The notes under the pieces are model-generated. The model ran no database searches. It was not told where the DNA came from and saw nothing but the letters and a program-made list of their open reading frames with translations. The position numbers and the translations under genes were made by a program. A DNA stretch of 18,023 bases from Bacteroidales bacterium (GTDB lineage Bacteria; Bacteroidota; Bacteroidia; Bacteroidales; UBA932), in the NCBI GenBank assembly GCA_016281435.1, contig JAEEIQ010000046.1, positions 1 through 18,023 of the forward strand. The letters are read 5' to 3'. Numbering within the stretch: the first letter of the stretch is position 1; each line of letters begins with the position of its first letter. Shown here piece by piece: positions 13,754 to 18,023 of the stretch.

Positions 13754-15442
13754 ATGAAATCCGTCTGCGCTGCAATCGCCGTTTTGTTTTCCTTGATCGC
13801 TCCCTCCACCTCTTACGGAAGGGAGAAGGGTGAGCCGGGGTATACCAATCCCATTCTTTGGTCGGATTATTCCGATCCGGACGTGTGCGCCGTGGACGGG
13901 GAGTATTGGATGACATCCAGTTCCTTCAACTGCGTCCCGGGGCTGCAGATATTGCACTCGACGGACCTCGTGAACTGGGAGATCGCAGGCGCCGCCCTTC
14001 CCCGGCTCGAAATTTTCGACGCTCGTACTGCACCGGCGCATGGAGAAGGGGTCTGGGCCCCCTCGATACGGCATCACGACGGATTTTTCTACATTTTCTG
14101 GGGCGATCCGGACAGGGGTATCTACGAAGTCCATGCCCCGGATCCCCGAGGCCGCTGGTCGGCGCCTAGGCTTGTCCTTGAAGGCATAGGAATCATCGAC
14201 GCCTGCCCCTTGTGGGACGACGACGGGCGCGTTTATGTCGTGCACGGATGGGCCGGGAGCCGCGCCGGGTTCAACAGCATACTGACCGTGCGCGAGCTCG
14301 AGCCGGACCTTTCCGGAGCGAAGGGCCCTGCCGTCATGGTCTTCGACGGCATCTCCACCGGGAACCGGACCGTGGAAGGCCCCAAATTCTACAAGCGCGG
14401 CGGGATGTATTACATCTTCGCTCCGGCCGGGGGAGTGCCGGAGGGCTGGCAGCTCGTGATGCGCTCGCGCAGCGTTTATGGCCCTTATGAGCACCGCGTC
14501 GTGCTGCACAAGGGCGGTACGTCCGTCAACGGGCCCCATCAGGGCGGCTGGGTCGAGGACGCGGCCGGAGACAGCTGGTTCCTGCATTTCCAGGACATGG
14601 GCCCTTGGGGCCGCGTGGTCCATCTGCAGCCGATGGAATGGACGGAAGACGGCTGGTGCAGGATGGGCGTTGACTCCGATGGTGACGGGATAGGAGAGCC
14701 AGTAGCCTCATATCGCGGCCCTGCCGGATTCAAGGGACAATGGGGCCGGAAGGCAGCGAAACCGGCCGGCATCCTGTCCGCCCTGGAGACTTCCGCCGGT
14801 TTCAGGGAAGCCTGCGCTCCTGGCCTGACGCCGGAAATACCGCTGAACTGGCAGTGGCACGCCGGCCCATCGGCGAACTGGGGCATGCTTTTCCCGGAGA
14901 GGGGCTGCCTGCGTCTTAACTGTATCCGTCCTTCAGAAGGCTGGCGCAACCTCTGGGACAGCCCGAACCTGCTGCTCGAAAAGATTGCAGGGCCTTCCAT
15001 GGACCTCGAAGTTGAGCTGAGTTTCACCCCTTCATATCCCGGCGAGCGGGCCGGAATCGTCGTGATGGGTCTGGATTACGCCACCCTGGAGATGGTCTGG
15101 GACGGAAAGGAGGCGCGGCTTGAGCAGCGCGTCTGCCGCAATGCTTCGAAGGGCGGGGAGGAGAGCGTCGAAGCGTCGGTGCCCCTTGCCGCCGTGGCCG
15201 GGGAAGCGGTCGCATATCCCGGGCATACGGACATTCCTGCCGTGTACCGGGCCCGGGTGCGGGTGCATGTCGGGGAGGGGGCTGTCTGCCGCTTTTCATA
15301 TGGTATGGACGGGAATAGCCGCTACAAGACTCTCGGCCCCTCCTTCCAGGCTCGCGAAGGCCGCTGGATAGGTGCCAAGGCAGGGTTCTTTGCCGTCTCG
15401 TCGGTGAAAAAGAACCGCGGAGGGTTTGCTGAATTCCGGTAA
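13754..15442 (+). CDS. GH43 glycoside hydrolase (beta-xylosidase/alpha-arabinofuranosidase type), exported
   Basis: A 562-residue secreted enzyme with a signal peptide (about residues 1-22), a five-bladed propeller GH43 domain to about residue 330, and a C-terminal beta-sandwich (about 360-560) of the GH43-C2 type. Catalytic residues are visible: general base Asp41 in SDYSDPDV, the pKa-modulating Asp149 in GIIDACPLWDDDG and the acid Glu209 in TVEGPKFYK. It should release pentoses or related sugars from plant-type polysaccharides; the exact bond is not fixed by sequence. A GTG lies one codon earlier (13751), but ATG at 13754 was taken. It starts 16 bases after the phosphodiesterase and is the last gene of the uxaC operon. 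Confidence 0.88.
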   Translation: MKSVCAAIAVLFSLIAPSTSYGREKGEPGYTNPILWSDYSDPDVCAVDGEYWMTSSSFNCVPGLQILHSTDLVNWEIAGAALPRLEIFDARTAPAHGEGVWAPSIRHHDGFFYIFWGDPDRGIYEVHAPDPRGRWSAPRLVLEGIGIIDACPLWDDDGRVYVVHGWAGSRAGFNSILTVRELEPDLSGAKGPAVMVFDGISTGNRTVEGPKFYKRGGMYYIFAPAGGVPEGWQLVMRSRSVYGPYEHRVVLHKGGTSVNGPHQGGWVEDAAGDSWFLHFQDMGPWGRVVHLQPMEWTEDGWCRMGVDSDGDGIGEPVASYRGPAGFKGQWGRKAAKPAGILSALETSAGFREACAPGLTPEIPLNWQWHAGPSANWGMLFPERGCLRLNCIRPSEGWRNLWDSPNLLLEKIAGPSMDLEVELSFTPSYPGERAGIVVMGLDYATLEMVWDGKEARLEQRVCRNASKGGEESVEASVPLAAVAGEAVAYPGHTDIPAVYRARVRVHVGEGAVCRFSYGMDGNSRYKTLGPSFQAREGRWIGAKAGFFAVSSVKKNRGGFAEFR

Positions 15443-15448
15443 AAATGC

Positions 15449-15456
15449 TAACTTGG
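15449..15456 (+). promoter_or_regulatory. Weak -7-like box upstream of the Big_2 lipoprotein gene
   Basis: TAACTTGG differs by one base from TAnnTTTG, and ends 16 bases before ATG 15473. It lies just 6 bases after the GH43 stop. No -33 match was found, so the lipoprotein gene may instead be read through from the operon. Low confidence. Confidence 0.25.
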
Positions 15457-15471
15457 CGGAAAAGTTTCCGC
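15456..15471. promoter_or_regulatory. Perfect palindrome adjoining the start of the Big_2 lipoprotein gene
   Basis: GCGGAAA, two bases AG, then TTTCCGC: 7-bp arms with a 2-base centre, ending one base before the ATG at 15473. A 2-base loop is too tight for an RNA hairpin to close fully, so a protein-binding site or a slightly opened hairpin occluding the start are the possible readings. It partly resembles the TTTCCG arm of the uxaB/uxaC palindrome. It could be chance. Confidence 0.3.
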
Positions 15472-15472
15472 T

Positions 15473-17578
15473 ATGAAAATTTTCCGTGCAGCGGTAGCCG
15501 CCCTTTTCGCCGCATTCCTTCTCCAGTCCTGTTTTCCCCAGATTTTCCCGTCGGATACCACGGCGGAGAGCCTCACCTTGAATGAGAAGCAGAAGGTCCT
15601 GATGCCCGGCGAAACCTTCCAGCTGGAAGCAGATGTGCGTCCGGCCGGAAACTGGACCGTCGAGTGGACCAGCAAGGATGAAAGGATAGTGACAGTCGAC
15701 GAGAACGGTCTTGTGACGGCCGTAGCCGAAGGAAACGCGGATGTCGTCGCGACCGTTTCCGAGGTCGTTTCCGATTATTGCGGCTTCATCGTCGGGGATG
15801 GGGTCTGGAAAGAACCCCTGACCGACGTAGTCATCAGCGAAGAGTCCTCTGGAATCAAGGTCGGGGAAAGCATCGAGCTGACCCTGCAGCCCGTTCCGGC
15901 CGAGGCTCTCCTCAATTATGTTATCTGGGAGTCGTCCGACCAGTCGGTGGCCACGGTCCTCGGGAATGGCAAGGTCACTGCCGTGGGCGTCGGCACTGCC
16001 GTTATCTCGGCTACCGCGGGCGAGTTTACCGTGAGTTGCACGGTGACGGTTTCCGCTGCCGACCCCGTCGGGCCCGATCCTGTGGAGCCTGACCCCGTGG
16101 AGCCGGATCCATCAGGCACGGAAACTGAGTCTTATGTGGCCGTCGATCTGGGGCTCTCCGTGAAGTGGGGAGCCTGCAATGTCGGCGCGAAGTCTGTCTC
16201 CGAGTCCGGTGACCAGTTCGCCTGGGGCGAGACGCAGACCAAGGGCATGGGTGATTACTCCAACATGGGCAAGACTTACAAGTATTATTCCGGTGGGCTT
16301 ACGAAATATAACGGCACCGACAATCTCAAGGTCCTCGCCGCTGAAGACGATGCTGCTGCCGTCCGCTGCGGCGAAGGATGGAGCACTCCCACGAAAGAGC
16401 AGTGGATAGAGTTGATGGAAAACTGCACATGGTCGAAGATGAATGTCGATGGCCGGGAAGGTGTGCTGGTCCGGAGCAAGAAGAACGGCAAGTTCATCTT
16501 CCTTCCGGCCGCCGGCCGTTTCCAGAACGGAATGCAGGCGGGGGATTATTGCCAGTATATGACGGCGACGCTTGCAACCACCAGCCTCTACGATTGTTTC
16601 CTCTTGAACATTAATCCCAGGCTGCCGTTTTCCGTCGGGAATACGGGTGGCAGGTTCTACGGCTACCCTGTACGCCCCGTATGCACCGGCGCAGCCACTT
16701 CCGCCGCGATGGACAAGGATGCTTTCGACCTCGTCCGCGGTTCTTCCGAAAAGCGCTCGGCCAGCGGCCTTTCCGGTACTCCGGTATGGCATAGTTCTGA
16801 CGCTTCCGTCGCCACTGTCGCGCAGGACGGTACCGTGACCGGGGTGGATCTCGGGGATGCGATAATCTGGGCGACCTCGGCCGACGGCACCGGTTATGCC
16901 GCGGCCCTGGTTACGGTCGCTCCAGCCTCGCAGATGACCGACCTTGGGCTCGGCCTCAAGTGGGCTTCCTGGAATGTGGGCGCGGACAATCCGGGAGAAA
17001 GCGGTGTCTATGTCGCATGGGCGGAAACCGGCTCGAAGGAGGATTACACCTGGTACACCTACAATTATAAGAGTCAGGTGCTGAATAACAGGCCGTATTT
17101 CACGAAGTATTCCGGGGCCAATTACACCCATTCCGGCGATGTCGACAACAAGACAGTGCTGGAGGAAGTGGACGATGCGGCTTCAGTCCAGTGGGGGAAC
17201 GGCTGGCGGACGCCGACCAGGGACGAATTCACGGCGCTTCTCAATGGCTGCACCGCGAAAATGGTCTGCTACCATCAGCATCATGGCTGCCGCCTGACGG
17301 GCCCTGGCGGGAACAGCATCTTCATCCCGTATTGCGGGTATAAGACTGGCACGAGTTGGGAGCCCATCCCCCAGTCGGAAACGTTCGGTGTGAAGTATGA
17401 AAAGTCCCAGGAGGCGTACGGCTATTACTGGACGGCGACCCGCGGGGACGAGCAGAATGTCTCCAGCGCGGTCAACTGCCAGCTCCAGTTTTTCGGACAG
17501 GGCAGCTCGGACTTCCGGAAGGACGTCATTAACAATTCGCGTCAGCTCGGACTCAGCGTCCGCGCCGTGCACGAATAG
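15473..17578 (+). CDS. Lipoprotein with Big_2 domains and two 'DLGLSVKWA' paralogous domains
   Basis: A 701-residue envelope protein. A lipoprotein signal ends in LLQSC with the lipidated Cys at 20. Two Ig-like Big_2 domains follow (about 33-107 and 115-194, each ending in the GLVTAVAEGNADV or GKVTAVGVGTAVI pattern). Next come an acidic proline linker (197-213), a first globular domain beginning DLGLSVKWGACNVGA (about 224-404, with EGWSTPTKEQWIELMENCTW), a third Big_2-like stretch (412-483) and a second copy of that domain (about 489-701, with GNGWRTPTRDEFTALLNGC). This domain resembles surface-protein repeats common in gut Bacteroidetes, related in style to the Fibrobacter major paralogous domain. 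No acid cluster follows the Cys, so surface export is not assured. Function unknown; adhesion or glycan binding is a guess. Confidence 0.8.
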   Translation: MKIFRAAVAALFAAFLLQSCFPQIFPSDTTAESLTLNEKQKVLMPGETFQLEADVRPAGNWTVEWTSKDERIVTVDENGLVTAVAEGNADVVATVSEVVSDYCGFIVGDGVWKEPLTDVVISEESSGIKVGESIELTLQPVPAEALLNYVIWESSDQSVATVLGNGKVTAVGVGTAVISATAGEFTVSCTVTVSAADPVGPDPVEPDPVEPDPSGTETESYVAVDLGLSVKWGACNVGAKSVSESGDQFAWGETQTKGMGDYSNMGKTYKYYSGGLTKYNGTDNLKVLAAEDDAAAVRCGEGWSTPTKEQWIELMENCTWSKMNVDGREGVLVRSKKNGKFIFLPAAGRFQNGMQAGDYCQYMTATLATTSLYDCFLLNINPRLPFSVGNTGGRFYGYPVRPVCTGAATSAAMDKDAFDLVRGSSEKRSASGLSGTPVWHSSDASVATVAQDGTVTGVDLGDAIIWATSADGTGYAAALVTVAPASQMTDLGLGLKWASWNVGADNPGESGVYVAWAETGSKEDYTWYTYNYKSQVLNNRPYFTKYSGANYTHSGDVDNKTVLEEVDDAASVQWGNGWRTPTRDEFTALLNGCTAKMVCYHQHHGCRLTGPGGNSIFIPYCGYKTGTSWEPIPQSETFGVKYEKSQEAYGYYWTATRGDEQNVSSAVNCQLQFFGQGSSDFRKDVINNSRQLGLSVRAVHE
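16061..16111 (+). repeat. 15-bp coding repeat, Pro-Asp/Glu linker
   Basis: Three consecutive 15-base units encode DPVGP, DPVEP and DPVEP, followed by DP. The units differ slightly at third codon positions, so the repeat is diverged at DNA level. It forms the flexible linker between the Big_2 pair and the first globular domain of the lipoprotein. Confidence 0.8.
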
Positions 17579-17602
17579 TTTACGGGACCATATACCAGAT
17601 AT

Positions 17603-18023
17603 TCACCCGGCCGTAGGTGATTGTCCCGGGGAAGGCAGTTGAAGGCCGGCAAGATCCTTCGGAGACAGGCCGGTGCACTCAGCGACAATATCGGGACTGA
17701 TGCCTTTCGCCAGCATCCTGCGGGCTGTTTCCAGCGTGGCTTCGCGTGCGCCTTCGGCACGCCCCTCGGCACGCCCCTCGGCACGTCCTTCGGCACGTCC
17801 TTCAGCACGTCCTTCAGCGAGTCCTTCGGCGAGTCCTTTGGCACGTCCTTCGGCACGTCCTTCGGCGAGGCCCTCGTCCCGGGCGTAGGCCTTTTCGGCG
17901 ATTATGTCCAATTCCGTTCTCATATACGTTTCGTATTTCGTCTGTTTCGCGATGTCCATGTTGGCGAATGCCGCCGCGTCGTACAGTTCCCTCAGCATCT
18001 CGTCCTCGAACCCCTCCGGCCTC
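17603..18023 (-). CDS. Rpn/PD-(D/E)XK family putative transposase-nuclease, C-terminal part (partial)
   Basis: The frame is open from the right edge to a stop at 17603, so the nuclease domain lies outside the window. Visible reading begins RPEGFEDEMLRELYDAAAFA and continues NMDIAKQTKYETYMRTELDIIAEKAYARDEG, matching the tail of the PD-(D/E)XK nuclease transposase families (Rpn, PF12784-like). Then come ten 4-residue units of the EGRA/EGLA/KGLA type and a closing ARRMLAKGISPDIVAECTGLSPKDLAGL, a short helix-turn-helix-like ending common in this family. An internal ATG at 17998 is not the likely start because the family pattern extends upstream of it. It converges with the lipoprotein gene, leaving 24 bases between them. 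Confidence 0.78.
   Translation of the reverse strand, partial: RPEGFEDEMLRELYDAAAFANMDIAKQTKYETYMRTELDIIAEKAYARDEGLAEGRAEGRAKGLAEGLAEGRAEGRAEGRAEGRAEGRAEGAREATLETARRMLAKGISPDIVAECTGLSPKDLAGLQLPSPGQSPTAG
17756..17875. repeat. 12-bp tandem repeat, 10 units, coding EGRA
   Basis: Ten in-frame 12-base units of the pattern ggcacgtccttc (plus strand), with variants giving EGRA, EGLA or KGLA on the minus strand. Near-identical neighbours suggest expansion by slippage. Because 12 is a multiple of 3, unit changes keep the frame. The likely protein effect is a longer or shorter helix before the C-terminal segment. Confidence 0.85.

Noticed and set aside
17673..17888. Plus-strand frame reading ARPSARPSARPS over the 12-bp repeat
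   Set aside because: It is the antisense reading of the EGRA repeat in the Rpn-family gene.
1..18023. CRISPR arrays, tRNA or rRNA genes, IS elements with terminal repeats
   Set aside because: None seen on reading both strands; the only repeats are short coding repeats and the GH20 duplication.

Overview
This window reads as a piece of a Bacteroidales-type genome, probably a gut or rumen member with fairly high GC. This is inferred from several traits. Bacteroidetes-style -7 boxes (TAnnTTTG) sit upstream of several genes, and Shine-Dalgarno sequences are absent. The Tat system is a minimal TatA+TatC. There is a lipoprotein with Big_2 domains plus a 'DLGLSVKWA...'-type repeat domain, and an Rpn/PD-(D/E)XK family protein with an EGRA-repeat tail. 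No stretch over 300 bases lacks a gene; the longest non-coding interval is the 140 bp between uxaB and uxaC.

The dominant theme is hexuronate (galacturonate-type) catabolism. On the minus strand at the left, kdgK, eda and the first 22 codons of an MFS hexuronate-type transporter form a tight operon (66-1795), divergent from a LacI-family regulator (1887-2948). Next come tatA and tatC (2984-3996), overlapping by one base. They converge on a minus-strand block of GH20 hexosaminidase A, a XylR/AraC-type regulator, GH20 hexosaminidase B and uxaB (4007-9703). Divergent from uxaB is a plus-strand operon: uxaC, uxaA, a Tat-exported type I phosphodiesterase-like enzyme and a GH43 glycosidase (9844-15442). 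A two-module cell-envelope lipoprotein follows (15473-17578). The right edge holds a converging, 5'-truncated Rpn-family gene with a 12-bp tandem repeat.

Together UxaC, UxaB, UxaA, KdgK and Eda give a complete route from galacturonate to pyruvate and glyceraldehyde-3-phosphate. The glucuronate-specific steps (UxuB, UxuA) are not in the window. The exported GH20 pair, GH43 and phosphodiesterase suggest that uronate use is tied to trimming a complex glycan such as pectin side chains, glycosaminoglycan or mucin; which one cannot be decided here.

The most interesting points are: (i) two co-linear GH20 paralogues flanking a XylR-type regulator, one of which has Ser in place of the conserved active-site Asp that contacts the C6/C4 end of the sugar; (ii) a perfect 8+6+8 palindrome with a central CG in the uxaB/uxaC divergent promoter; (iii) both regulator genes having a -7 box exactly 7 nt before ATG, which predicts near-leaderless mRNAs; and (iv) a Tat substrate inside the uronate operon, close to tatAC.
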